From the NCBI GenBank assembly GCA_016839055.1, contig JAEKNX010000015.1:59347-123346 (forward strand): a DNA stretch of 64,000 bases, read 5' to 3'. Position 1 is the stretch's first letter, and every line of letters starts with the position of its first letter. Shown here piece after piece: positions 27,121-35,960 of this stretch. A model generated the notes under the pieces. That model ran no database searches and had not been told where the DNA came from. It saw only the letters and a list, made by a program, of their open reading frames with translations. Position numbers and translations under genes: made by a program. The DNA comes from Spirochaetales bacterium. Its GTDB lineage: Bacteria > Spirochaetota > Spirochaetia > UBA9216.

Positions 27121-27920
27121 TTCAGTGCCTTAAGACTGATTTTAGCCTCATTCCAAAGCTGCTCCATCTCTTCGAGATTTGAGTCGGTTAGTCTCCGGCC
27201 GTCTTCCTTCAGGCGGGATTCAATATATTTGAACCTTGCTGTGAATTTTGTATTAGTTCTAGTGAGGGCTGTAGACGGGTCCACCTTAAGAAATCTGGCG
27301 ATATTAACTATTGAAAACAGAATATCGCCAATTTCTTCTTCGATGTTGTCAGAATCATTATTTGACACGGCTACTTTTAATTCGTCGATTTCCTCATCGA
27401 GCTTCGACATTACATCATCAATTCTATTCCAGTCAAACTTATTCTTTGCAGCCTTCTTCTGAAGTTTAGTAGCCTTGAGTAGGGGAGGATAATGCTTCGG
27501 CACTGAATCAAGAACTGAATCATCATGCTGTCGTCCTTCAACCTTGTCCTTAATCTCTTCCCACTGGTGAAGCACCTTGTCAGAGGTATCGGCTTCCGAC
27601 TCAGCGAAGACATGAGGATGTCTCCGGACGAGCTTGCTGCAGATAGATTCAAAGATATCGTCGAAACCAAAAATCGATTTCTCCTCATACATGACTGCAA
27701 TGAAAGTTACGAGTAAATAAATATCTCCAAGCTCTTCACAAATATGCTCATTATCATTTTCGATAATAGCATCGAGGCATTCATAGGCTTCTTCGATTAG
27801 GTTTTCCTTAATGCTGTCAGGAGTTTGTTCACGATCCCATGGACAACCGTCTGGACTTCTTAGTCTTGTAATAATGTTATAAAGCTGTTCAAAACCTTCT
27901 AAAGGTGTATTATTATTCAT
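27111..27920 (-). CDS. mazG: nucleoside triphosphate pyrophosphohydrolase MazG
   Basis: MazG hydrolyses NTPs/dNTPs to monophosphates and pyrophosphate as house-cleaning. The 269-residue protein has two MazG domains: residues about 10-120 with CPWDREQTPDSIKENLIEEA and EExxD-type metal residues, and about 155-260 with EEEIGDILFSIVNIARFL. The length fits the full two-domain form. The start codon lies only 6 nt after a TATAAT, suggesting a leaderless message. It is convergent with the radical SAM gene. Confidence 0.93.
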   Translation of the reverse strand: MNNNTPLEGFEQLYNIITRLRSPDGCPWDREQTPDSIKENLIEEAYECLDAIIENDNEHICEELGDIYLLVTFIAVMYEEKSIFGFDDIFESICSKLVRRHPHVFAESEADTSDKVLHQWEEIKDKVEGRQHDDSVLDSVPKHYPPLLKATKLQKKAAKNKFDWNRIDDVMSKLDEEIDELKVAVSNNDSDNIEEEIGDILFSIVNIARFLKVDPSTALTRTNTKFTARFKYIESRLKEDGRRLTDSNLEEMEQLWNEAKISLKALNQL

Positions 27921-27926
27921 ACAGTA

Positions 27927-27932
27927 ATTATA
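27927..27932 (-). promoter_or_regulatory. -10 element immediately before mazG
   Basis: On the minus strand TATAAT is followed by six bases and then the mazG ATG at 27920, so transcription would start on or next to the start codon. No convincing -35 is seen and there is no ribosome site. Confidence 0.45.
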
Positions 27933-28187
27933 GCATAATAAATCGATTTACTAAATAGGGGGCAAGCTCGAGGCTCAATATGATAAACAACATTAACCTG
28001 TATGAATAAAGATACTATAAATGAATGGTACGTGGTACGAGACACTAACCGGCGGGCGCCACGGCCTCTACGTTAATAATATCCTGTGTGAGTAGACAGA
28101 ATATATATTATCAGAAGTTGTAAAGGCTCAAGAATAATCCCCCTGATGTGTGGAGTTTTGTGTTAGCCCCCAATTAAATCTTCTATA
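27933..28187. other. intergenic region without a recognised gene
   Basis: These 255 bases hold no supported gene or RNA. A patch at about 28019-28095 is more GC-rich than its surroundings and contains a 25-codon plus-strand frame (ending LTGGRHGLYVNNILCE) with no ribosome site. It could be debris of an older gene, but no family is recognised. Confidence 0.4.
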
Positions 28188-28475
28188 TCAGTTGTTTTCT
28201 ACTGACTTACTGTAAAAAAACAATAATGCCACAGATCCAACAGATGGCCAGAATACTCCGATGGTGAATACCCTTTCGAAGAAAGTAATAAATTTAAGGG
28301 GATCGAAGGCCACAAAGACATCAAGCAATCCTCCGAAAAAAGATCCTATTACACCCGTAAGAAGACAAAAAAAATAACTATTCAGCGATTTCTTTTTAAA
28401 GAAAAAATAAAACAGAAAAGAAAATAGCATTCCAATAACAACATAAGTAAGGGCAAGATTAAAATAAAATTTCAT
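28188..28475 (-). CDS. small three-helix membrane protein
   Basis: This is a 95-residue hydrophobic protein with three predicted transmembrane helices (about 5-25, 33-55, 67-88). The first loop contains the basic stretch FFKKKSLNS. The start is ATG preceded by AGGAGT. No family is recognised. It stands alone, downstream of the lipoprotein/cyclase pair on the same strand but separated from it by an inverted repeat. Confidence 0.6.
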   Translation of the reverse strand: MKFYFNLALTYVVIGMLFSFLFYFFFKKKSLNSYFFCLLTGVIGSFFGGLLDVFVAFDPLKFITFFERVFTIGVFWPSVGSVALLFFYSKSVENN

Positions 28476-28540
28476 GCTGTATTAACTCCTAAAATATTTC
28501 CTGCAAATTCCTGCACAAAGCAGCACCGGATGGCAGGCAT

Positions 28541-28579
28541 TAGAGGTGAAGTTTACCAATGGTAGGAACTTCACCTCTA
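28541..28579. repeat. 13-bp perfect inverted repeat at a gene end
   Basis: TAGAGGTGAAGTT (28541-28553) is complementary to AACTTCACCTCTA (28567-28579) across a 13-nt loop. It overlaps the stop codon of the lipoprotein gene. Neither strand has a T-run after the stem, so it is not a standard intrinsic terminator; it may protect the mRNA 3' end or terminate by another route. Confidence 0.75.
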
Positions 28580-29413
28580 ATAAAAATCATCTGTCAGGCT
28601 ACATTTAAATTTGATAGTACCGAGGTATACAGGCACACTATATACTAAAGATGTAATATCATAAGTATCTCTGCCGAACGACATTATATAATAAGAAATA
28701 TAAAAATAATAATCCGATATGCTCAGATCAGCTGAGCTTACAGTACTTGGCAGATCACTGTCGTAGATATCAAAACTTCCCAAGCCGAACTGTTTCTGGG
28801 TATAGGTCTCTGTGCCTGCGCCTGAGGGGGAATCATTATAAACCCAGCGGTAGATATACGGAACAGAACTATAGGTGAATGACGAGAGAAAAGGTTCTGC
28901 AAGATATGTCGGACTGACATCCTGCTGGAGATTGAATCTAATCCTGTAGTCCTGATTCAGAAGTGATGAGTCGGGTGAAAATGCCGGCCGGGATGAGTCA
29001 TGGATGAATGAGGCCGCATCAGTATAACTGGTCGAAAAGAACAGGCGGCGAAATCCAAGACTGTTCAAGGTGTTAAAATCGGCCCCTGTAGCGGTCATCG
29101 ATGTAATATCATTCTGATAACGCGCGGCTGAGCCGGATAGAGGATCGTATATCTTATAATACACCTCGTAACCGTTAAATATTGACAGGTTGTTCTGATA
29201 CGCATTGCTGAAAATAAGATCCTGACCGTTTGATGAGTCTCCGGGATTATCGCGAGTATAGACTTCTGAGGGAGGATATAAATATGAATATGACGGAAGT
29301 CCGCAGGACGCAAATATCAGAACCGGAAAGATGAGAGAAAAAAGCACCCTGCTCTCTCCGATTCGTTTGTTGAAAAATCCTGTCAACTTTCTAAATAATA
29401 TCAATAAGCTCAT
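28577..29413 (-). CDS. putative lipoprotein of unknown function
   Basis: This 278-residue protein has an unusually long, basic N-terminal region before the hydrophobic segment (about 23-36) and the lipobox FASC (Cys about 37). The mature part is rich in Ser, Tyr and Asp with no recognisable domain. The start lies within the end of the adenylate cyclase gene (23-bp overlap), so the two are co-transcribed and probably translationally coupled. A start within codons 2-20 is possible. Its function may relate to the cyclase's extracytoplasmic CHASE2 sensor, but that is speculation from position. Confidence 0.65.
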   Translation of the reverse strand: MSLLILFRKLTGFFNKRIGESRVLFSLIFPVLIFASCGLPSYSYLYPPSEVYTRDNPGDSSNGQDLIFSNAYQNNLSIFNGYEVYYKIYDPLSGSAARYQNDITSMTATGADFNTLNSLGFRRLFFSTSYTDAASFIHDSSRPAFSPDSSLLNQDYRIRFNLQQDVSPTYLAEPFLSSFTYSSVPYIYRWVYNDSPSGAGTETYTQKQFGLGSFDIYDSDLPSTVSSADLSISDYYFYISYYIMSFGRDTYDITSLVYSVPVYLGTIKFKCSLTDDFY

Positions 29414-31772
29414 AAATTAATACAGGCTTATTTTTACCTTTAACTCTGATATTGTCAAGCTCACGGGCAATAACCTTCTCTTTCACCAGCCCGTAAGTGT
29501 ATTCACTGATTATAATGTTTGTACGATACTGCTTATTAGTTCCCTCGAGTCTTGCCCCCAGGTTTACATGGTCGCCTATCAGCGTATAGTCCATTCTCTG
29601 AGTCGAGCCCATGTTTCCAACGGTCATTATACCTGAATTGATGCCTATTCCGATATTGATCTGTTTTTCAGGAGGAAGTTCCCCATTGAGCTTCTTTAGT
29701 GCTACAAGCTGCCTGACCGCGGCACAGCAGGCTCTGTAGGCATGGTCTTCCTGCGGCAATGGTGCTCCCCAGAAACACATGATTGCGTCACCCTCATACT
29801 TATCCAGAGTGCCCTCTGTGTCCAGTATAATGTCGGTCATGGCGGTAAGATACCTGTTTAGAAGCTGTACAAGCTCCTGTGGCGGCATTAATTCGGACAA
29901 GGTAGTAAAACCTCTAATATCAGAGAAAAAGACCGTCAGGTTCTTGTCAACGCCGCCGAGTTCCGGGGGATTTTCTATAATCTGGTCGACTACGTGTGGA
30001 CTCAGATATGTTCCGAACATGCCCCGGATTTTCTTCTTATCCTTCTCTTCGGTCATCGCCCTGTAGGCGATGATTATAAAGAAGGTCAGGACAATTGCCG
30101 ATGCAGGCTCGGGAAATGAGATTATATAGTTATAATTATCGAATATATAACTCGCACTGAAGAACAGCGCAAGAATGAGTCCGAGGGATATAAAAAGTGA
30201 CGGTAAGGTAGAAAATCTCGCTGAAAGGATTGATATCGCCAGAATGGAGATGGCAAGAATAAGATAATTCTGCCACGGCGGTGCCTGTTTCAGAAATTTT
30301 TCCATAATTATTGTGTTCAGGGCATTAGCGTGAATCTCAACTCCGTACATCAGGCCGTAGGGGGTAGTTTTCTGATCGGCAGCTATCCCTTTTGCAAAGG
30401 CTCCGACCATGACAATTTTATTTCCCAGGGCCTTTGTCGGCGGCAGCCGGCTGCCTTTTAACGGCGGATTAGATGAATATCCGGAATAGGATCTTACAGG
30501 ATAGGTCTGTTTTTCACCGGAGGCTGCAAAAGATGGGAAACCCATGAAATTAATCAGCATCTTGCACTCATCATCGATGGGAATTCTAATTTTTTCGACG
30601 GGATGGCTGACTTCTTCAGTTATCATAGCCCCGTCCTCATCAAAAACCGCCGGAGAATCTACAATTCTGTACTGCTCCCAGTTTCCGCTTTCGATATTGA
30701 AGGCCTTAGGAGAAGAGATGAGAATATATTCTCCTATCACTATCTCCAGATCTGACAGCTTCATATTAAAATATTCCAGTGAGAGAGCCAGGGTAATTGA
30801 CGGCATCAGCCGGTCTTCATACTTCTCGATTATATAATATGAATCATCAGGCTCTCCGTCATTGTCTTTATCTATGGTTTTAAGCGGGGCCTTTTTCTTC
30901 ATCTTATTTGTCACGTTATTTAATTCATTTTGAGTGAGCGGATAATCAATATTATGTTTAATTCCAAAACTGTCGGTCCATACAAGACGCTCAAAATTAT
31001 CCCGGTTTAACGGATAGTCGATGGTCATTTCATCAAGACGCAGAGTCTCCAAGAGTCTGCTGGATTTTCCAAGGAGGGGCTGCCGGCGGTATATATCATC
31101 ATGATCTTCCTTGAAGTTCGCGTGACCGTAGCCTCTGGCTGCCTTGGAATACGGTGCAAGCGGAGGCTGAAGACCATAATAAGCCGGAAGATCCCACCAG
31201 GGGCCGGAGATATCCTCAAGCTGAATCTCTCCGTATTTTTCATAGAGGAGCCGCTGCCGGTAATAATACTCATCATAGCTTCCGGACGGAGGCGGAAATT
31301 CGTCGAGAAATGTTTCAAGAAAAACTCTATCATGTTCCTTGATTGCATCAATCAGAACGCCGTCATGAGTTGCATTACTGTCAACTTCGCCGAACAGGAG
31401 GTCAAGAAAGACGGCGTTTTCCCGTTCATTCTGATTGCTGATTCTGGAGAGAGAATTCAGAAAATCAGCATGACGCCACCTTGGAAAAGGCCATTTACCG
31501 AGACGTTCGAGAGATTTAAGGTCAATTCCGACAATTAAAATATCGGGAGATATATTCGGATTGAAGCCCTCATAGCTTACGCCTACTTGAAGATCTTCTT
31601 CAACCCTGTCAGTACGATATTTAAAGAAAGTATCAAGCATACTTGAATCAAGACGTTCAAATACTACCGTAAACTCCGATAACAGAAAAAACGCAATAAA
31701 TACAAGAGCACCTATGATAAAAGAAAAGTTTTTTGTCTCTAAAATTTTCAAACGATTTTTTTTCGCACTCAT
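29391..31772 (-). CDS. CHASE2-domain adenylate/guanylate cyclase
   Basis: This 793-residue class III nucleotide cyclase has a first membrane helix at about 15-33. A large extracytoplasmic CHASE2 sensor follows (about 60-470, with ILIVGIDLKSLERLGKWPFP). Three closely spaced helices lie at about 495-565, and the catalytic domain at about 600-770. Catalytic features are FFSDIRGFTTLSE with the first metal Asp, then LDKYEGDAIMCFWG with the second. The purine-specifying residues were not resolved, so ATP versus GTP is open. It has its own promoter candidate and overlaps the downstream lipoprotein gene. Confidence 0.88.
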   Translation of the reverse strand: MSAKKNRLKILETKNFSFIIGALVFIAFFLLSEFTVVFERLDSSMLDTFFKYRTDRVEEDLQVGVSYEGFNPNISPDILIVGIDLKSLERLGKWPFPRWRHADFLNSLSRISNQNERENAVFLDLLFGEVDSNATHDGVLIDAIKEHDRVFLETFLDEFPPPSGSYDEYYYRQRLLYEKYGEIQLEDISGPWWDLPAYYGLQPPLAPYSKAARGYGHANFKEDHDDIYRRQPLLGKSSRLLETLRLDEMTIDYPLNRDNFERLVWTDSFGIKHNIDYPLTQNELNNVTNKMKKKAPLKTIDKDNDGEPDDSYYIIEKYEDRLMPSITLALSLEYFNMKLSDLEIVIGEYILISSPKAFNIESGNWEQYRIVDSPAVFDEDGAMITEEVSHPVEKIRIPIDDECKMLINFMGFPSFAASGEKQTYPVRSYSGYSSNPPLKGSRLPPTKALGNKIVMVGAFAKGIAADQKTTPYGLMYGVEIHANALNTIIMEKFLKQAPPWQNYLILAISILAISILSARFSTLPSLFISLGLILALFFSASYIFDNYNYIISFPEPASAIVLTFFIIIAYRAMTEEKDKKKIRGMFGTYLSPHVVDQIIENPPELGGVDKNLTVFFSDIRGFTTLSELMPPQELVQLLNRYLTAMTDIILDTEGTLDKYEGDAIMCFWGAPLPQEDHAYRACCAAVRQLVALKKLNGELPPEKQINIGIGINSGIMTVGNMGSTQRMDYTLIGDHVNLGARLEGTNKQYRTNIIISEYTYGLVKEKVIARELDNIRVKGKNKPVLIYELIDII

Positions 31773-31798
31773 TTATCAATCTCCAGATCCGATCAAAG

Positions 31799-31827
31799 TT
31801 AAAAATCTACGGAGCATAACCCGTCAA
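31799..31827 (-). promoter_or_regulatory. candidate promoter of the cyclase gene
   Basis: Minus-strand TTGACG (31822-31827) and TTTTAA (31799-31804) are separated by 17 bp, upstream of the cyclase start at 31772, which also has a GGAG ribosome site. The -10 is a weak match. Confidence 0.4.
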
Positions 31828-31912
31828 AAACTATGAGATTTCTGACAGATTCACTTTCTAATTATTACCTGAAATAAGTTAAAATAAAAGCCTTTTTTAC
31901 GGGCAAGCTCTT

Positions 31913-31945
31913 AAAGAGAAAACGGCAGGAGTAATCCCCTGCCGC
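31913..31945 (-). terminator. intrinsic terminator after the TPR gene
   Basis: On the minus strand CGGCAGG and CCTGCCG pair around a short loop, followed by TTTTCTCTTT. It separates the rpsA-led operon tail (TPR protein) from the cyclase gene. Confidence 0.8.
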
Positions 31946-31987
31946 CTGCACTAATGATGATCGTAAATTACAATAAAATGATGCTTT

Positions 31988-32677
31988 TCAGCTGCCCATC
32001 TGAATGATTCTGGTCCTGGCAAAAGAAGCCCATCCGCTTCCGGGATATTTATCAATCAACATATTATATGCGTCTATCGCTGCCCCTGAATCATCAATCT
32101 GCTCATTGAGTCTTCCGATTGAGAGCATTACCCGCGGTATATCAGGAAATATCTTGTCGTATTGAGCGAAAATATCAGTATATATCAAAAGAGCGTCTGA
32201 ATACTTACCAGCGTTCTCATTTGACAAGGCGGCGAGCATTAATGCAATAGGTGCCAGGTAGCTATCGCTGTTAAGGGCGGCGGCTTCGAGAAAGATCTCC
32301 GAGGCTGAGTCCCAATCCTCATTCTGGAAGGAAAGGCTGCCCTTTATATAAATTGCACGCTGAGCCGCGAAAGTTGAACCGTATTCTTCTGCGATTCTTT
32401 CGGCTTCTCCGATTATTTCAGTTTCCAGAGCAGCCTTATCGGCTTCTTCGGCAGAGAGCCACTGGGTGTATTTCTCCTGAATTACCTCGACACTTTCGGC
32501 TGATATGTTTGCCTTTCGTTCGGATATTGAGTCCATTACAGCAACAGTAATTATTATAACCGCGGCCGCTGCTAATAGTATCCTTAGCAGTACTTTATTT
32601 TTTACGAGAAAAATTGAAAGACCGGTAAGAAACTTGTCTTTACCTTTAAGTTCAGTTTTATGTTTATTTTCAGCCAT
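31988..32677 (-). CDS. YfgM-like membrane-anchored TPR protein
   Basis: This 229-residue protein has a cytoplasmic basic N-terminus and one transmembrane helix (about 30-50). The extracytoplasmic region of helical repeats is of the TPR type (AAQRAIYIKGSLSFQNEDWD, then later GAAIDAYNMLIDKYPGSGWA). This matches the YfgM/TolA-like ancillary architecture found with membrane proteostasis proteins. I chose the ATG at 32677 because GGAG lies at proper distance; the in-frame TTG at 32686 is too close to it. It is last in the operon after the sigma-54-type regulator. Confidence 0.75.
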   Translation of the reverse strand: MAENKHKTELKGKDKFLTGLSIFLVKNKVLLRILLAAAAVIIITVAVMDSISERKANISAESVEVIQEKYTQWLSAEEADKAALETEIIGEAERIAEEYGSTFAAQRAIYIKGSLSFQNEDWDSASEIFLEAAALNSDSYLAPIALMLAALSNENAGKYSDALLIYTDIFAQYDKIFPDIPRVMLSIGRLNEQIDDSGAAIDAYNMLIDKYPGSGWASFARTRIIQMGS

Positions 32678-32707
32678 TGTGGTCAATACTCCTTAATTAT
32701 TTAATTC

Positions 32708-34216
32708 TTATTTATTATTCATATCAAGCTCTTTAATCAGCCTGGATAAATAAGTTCTCTGTATACCCAAAGTTCGGGCTGTTTCCGTCTGATTCCAGCC
32801 GTTCTGTTCGAGAGCCTTCCGGATAAAATGTTTCTTAAAGGTGTTCAGTGCATCTTTAAGTTTTTTATTCTCATATTCATCATTTTCATTAAAGTTGTTT
32901 ACCAAAAGAAGATGTTGAGGTCTGATAACGTCATCATCGCAGATTACGGCAGATCTTTCAATAACATTTTCGAGTTCACGGACATTTCCGGGCCAGCTGT
33001 AACTCATTAATGCGTCCAAAGCTGCGCTGGAAATATCTGTTATCTTTCTTTTTAGTTCATGATTAAATTTCCTGAGAAAGAATTCGGCCAGAATGGGAAT
33101 ATCGTCGACGCGTTCCCGCAACGGTGGAATATAGAACGGAAGGACGTTTAGCCGGTAATAAAGATCCTTGCGGAACTTTCCATCTTCAATAGCCTGTTCG
33201 ATATCCTTATTTGTGGCGGCAAGAACTCGCACATCAACTTTAGTAGGCTCACTGGCCCCAACCTTCTCAAATATCATGTGCTGGACAACCCGGAGCAGTT
33301 TACTCTGAAGATTAAAAGGAAGATCTCCTATTTCATCAAGAAAAATTGTCCCGCCGTTAGCAAGTTCGAACCGCCCGCGCCTGTCCGAGGTAGCGTCGGT
33401 AAATGCACCCTTAACATGACCGAAGAGTTCACTCTCAAGCAGATGTTCGGGAAGAGCCGCGCAATTAACCCTAATAAAGGGTCCGTCGCTGCGTTTGCTG
33501 TTTAGATGAATCTGTTCTGCAAACAGCTCTTTACCCACTCCGCTCTCGCCGAGTATGAGTACCGAAGAATTCGTCCCGGCTATTTTTTTTACGAGTTCAA
33601 GCTTCTCTTCGATTATTTTGCTGCCGCTGATAAAAGGATGGTAGCCCTTGTCGACGTTTATTTTATCCTGAAGCAATATGACTTCATCTCGGAGCTGCTT
33701 ATAAGAACGGGCATTTTGAATTGCCAGGGCCGCCTGAACCGCGAAGCGTTCAAGCCAGAGCAGGTCATCATTGGTAAAGTTTTTTTTATCAAGCCGGTTT
33801 ATAATTTCAATAACCCCGACACATCTATCCTTAATTCTCATCGGAACTGCAAGCATTGAGGTGGTAGCATATCCTGTCTTGGTATCAATCCTTTTCTGAT
33901 GCCGCTCATCCTTCTCAACATCATTGACAATGAGGCTGGTATTGTGTTTTGCTACCCAGCCGGCAATCCCCTCACCCATTTTCAGCGAGAATTTCTGAAC
34001 CTCGGTTCCTTTGGGTCCCAAAGAAATCTCAAAATACAGTCTGTCAGTTTCATGATCAAGAAGGAGAAGTGATGACGACTCGCCATAGGCAAGCCGTGAT
34101 GCGGATTCGAGAATATGAGTGAGAAGCGCCTTGTCATCCGTGTAATTGGAATTAATTAACGTATTAATCTCAATTAAGGTTTCAAGGCGCTCAACATCAA
34201 TAGAAGCTGCCTGCAT
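32708..34216 (-). CDS. GAF-AAA+ bacterial enhancer-binding regulator with GAFTDA loop
   Basis: The 502-residue regulator has a GAF sensor domain (about 20-165) and a sigma-54-activator AAA+ domain (about 195-420). The AAA+ domain has Walker A GESGVGKE near 223, ELFGHVKGAF and Walker B GTIFLDEIGDLP. A Fis-type HTH lies at the C-terminus (TARTLGIQRTYLSRLI). The sigma-54 contact loop reads GAFTDA at about 269-274 instead of GAFTGA. It is read through from rpsA (21-bp gap, CGGAG ribosome site). NifA/FhlA-type architecture suggests direct small-molecule sensing rather than phosphorylation. Confidence 0.88.
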   Translation of the reverse strand: MQAASIDVERLETLIEINTLINSNYTDDKALLTHILESASRLAYGESSSLLLLDHETDRLYFEISLGPKGTEVQKFSLKMGEGIAGWVAKHNTSLIVNDVEKDERHQKRIDTKTGYATTSMLAVPMRIKDRCVGVIEIINRLDKKNFTNDDLLWLERFAVQAALAIQNARSYKQLRDEVILLQDKINVDKGYHPFISGSKIIEEKLELVKKIAGTNSSVLILGESGVGKELFAEQIHLNSKRSDGPFIRVNCAALPEHLLESELFGHVKGAFTDATSDRRGRFELANGGTIFLDEIGDLPFNLQSKLLRVVQHMIFEKVGASEPTKVDVRVLAATNKDIEQAIEDGKFRKDLYYRLNVLPFYIPPLRERVDDIPILAEFFLRKFNHELKRKITDISSAALDALMSYSWPGNVRELENVIERSAVICDDDVIRPQHLLLVNNFNENDEYENKKLKDALNTFKKHFIRKALEQNGWNQTETARTLGIQRTYLSRLIKELDMNNK

Positions 34217-34237
34217 AGGAAACTCCGCTAGGGGACA

Positions 34238-35944
34238 TTATTCGTCCTGATTTCTTTTGTCTTTAAGCATATCGCCTAATGTAAAGTTTCTTTCTTCCTC
34301 GCTGTCATGGATATACTTTGAGAGTTCAGCACGCTGAAGACTCTTCTGGTATTCCCTTATAGACATTGACAGACGCTGGGTGTCGGACTTTATCTCGGTA
34401 ACAAGTGCTTTTACCTTATCACCTACGGTGAACTTCTTTAAGAGCTCATCTTCATCAGGTCGGTCGGCTCCGGGCTCAGCAAGATTAAACTTGTTGATAA
34501 GTCCCTCGATTCCGCCGGGAACCCTTACGAATATTCCGAAGTCGGTAACATTGGTTACTTCGCCTTCAATTACACTGCCTCTGGGATAAGATTTTTTGAG
34601 TGCGTCCCATGGATCGTCTGAAAGCTGCTTAACACCGAGTCTGACTCTTTTTGTATCAGGTTCAATGGAAATAACAACTGCTTCAATTTCCTCGCCTTCT
34701 TTAAGTACTGAAGAGGCATTTTTAATCTTCCGGGTCCATGAGTAGTCATCAATATGAAGGAATGCATCGATTCCCTCTTCCAGCTCGACGAAGGCGCCGG
34801 AGTTGGTAACTTTCTTGATAACTTTTTTCAGAGTCATTCCAACAGGATATTTATCTCCGAGTGAATCCCAGGGATTTTCAAGAACCTGCTTCAGACCGAG
34901 AGAAATACGTCCCTCATCAAGGTTGAACGCTAGAATTTTTGCTTCGCATTCATCACCGATGGACAGTATTTCCTTCGGATGATTGACCCTCTTGGTCCAT
35001 GAAAGTTCTGATATATGAGCAAGCCCTTCAATTCCTTCCTCGATTTCGATGAAAGCGCCGAAATCTGTAAGTTTTGTGACCTTGCCCTTAACGACGTCGT
35101 CAATATGGTATCTATGCTCGAAAGTATTCCACGGATTGTTCGAAAAATGCTTTAGAGAAAGATTGATCTTCTTGTCATCAGCATCAATCTTGATAACTTT
35201 AAGTTTAATAACCTGGCCCTTCTTAACATAATCCTTTGGCTTGGTTACATGACCCCAGCTCATGTCATTGATATGAAGGAGTCCGTCAAAACCGCCAAGA
35301 TCGATGAAGGCTCCGAATGAAGTAAAGCTTTTTACAGTCCCTTCGATATCATCACCTATTGTGGTGCTTTCGAAGAACTTCTTTTTTGCTTCTTCGGCGG
35401 CTGATTCTAAATACTGACGTCTTGAAACAACAATCCTCGCTTTCGCTGAACGGCTGAACTTGTCAATAATGAATTTCGACTTGAGGTTCATGTACTCTTC
35501 CGGTGTCTCTACCCGGATTACATCAATTTTTGATATTGGATTGAAGGCTTTTACATCAAATCCCAGATCAACTTCAAAACCACCCTTAATAACTTTACAG
35601 ACTTTACCATCTATTGGTGTCTTTTTTTCGGATGCCTCTTCCAAGTTTTTCCAGAATACCCTTGAATCCGCTTCTTTCTTAGAGACAACAACCTGGCCGC
35701 CTCTACCCTCTTTCTTTTTAAGAATAACACTTACTTTATCCCCGATTTTGGGAGGTTCACTAAACTCTTCAAGGGAGATTTTTCCTTCCGATTTATAGCC
35801 TACATCTATAAAAACCTGATCCGGGGTTATTTCTATTACTGTTCCCTCTATCAGTCCGCCCTCTTCGATGTCCTCGAAGTTCTTCAGATATTCTTCCTGA
35901 AGGGCTAAATTGTTATTGTCGGCAGTTACATCTTTGTCTGTCAT
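34238..35944 (-). CDS. rpsA: 30S ribosomal protein S1
   Basis: Protein S1 brings mRNA to the 30S subunit. The 568-residue protein has six S1 RNA-binding domains, each with the family strand pattern (for example GFEVDLGFDVKAFNPISK, SFGAFIDLGGFDGLLHI, DFGAFIEIEEGIEGLAHI). It is slightly longer than the E. coli protein. The start is uncertain by three codons: ATG 35944 is normal, but the TTG at 35953 is nearer to AGGAG. It lies just after cmk, a frequent bacterial pairing. Confidence 0.95.
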   Translation of the reverse strand: MTDKDVTADNNNLALQEEYLKNFEDIEEGGLIEGTVIEITPDQVFIDVGYKSEGKISLEEFSEPPKIGDKVSVILKKKEGRGGQVVVSKKEADSRVFWKNLEEASEKKTPIDGKVCKVIKGGFEVDLGFDVKAFNPISKIDVIRVETPEEYMNLKSKFIIDKFSRSAKARIVVSRRQYLESAAEEAKKKFFESTTIGDDIEGTVKSFTSFGAFIDLGGFDGLLHINDMSWGHVTKPKDYVKKGQVIKLKVIKIDADDKKINLSLKHFSNNPWNTFEHRYHIDDVVKGKVTKLTDFGAFIEIEEGIEGLAHISELSWTKRVNHPKEILSIGDECEAKILAFNLDEGRISLGLKQVLENPWDSLGDKYPVGMTLKKVIKKVTNSGAFVELEEGIDAFLHIDDYSWTRKIKNASSVLKEGEEIEAVVISIEPDTKRVRLGVKQLSDDPWDALKKSYPRGSVIEGEVTNVTDFGIFVRVPGGIEGLINKFNLAEPGADRPDEDELLKKFTVGDKVKALVTEIKSDTQRLSMSIREYQKSLQRAELSKYIHDSEEERNFTLGDMLKDKRNQDE

Positions 35945-35960
35945 AATCGGCAACTATCTC

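Noticed and set aside
28019..28095. A short GC-rich frame that might be a mobile-element relic.
   Set aside because: It has only 25 codons, no ribosome site and no match to any family I recognise.
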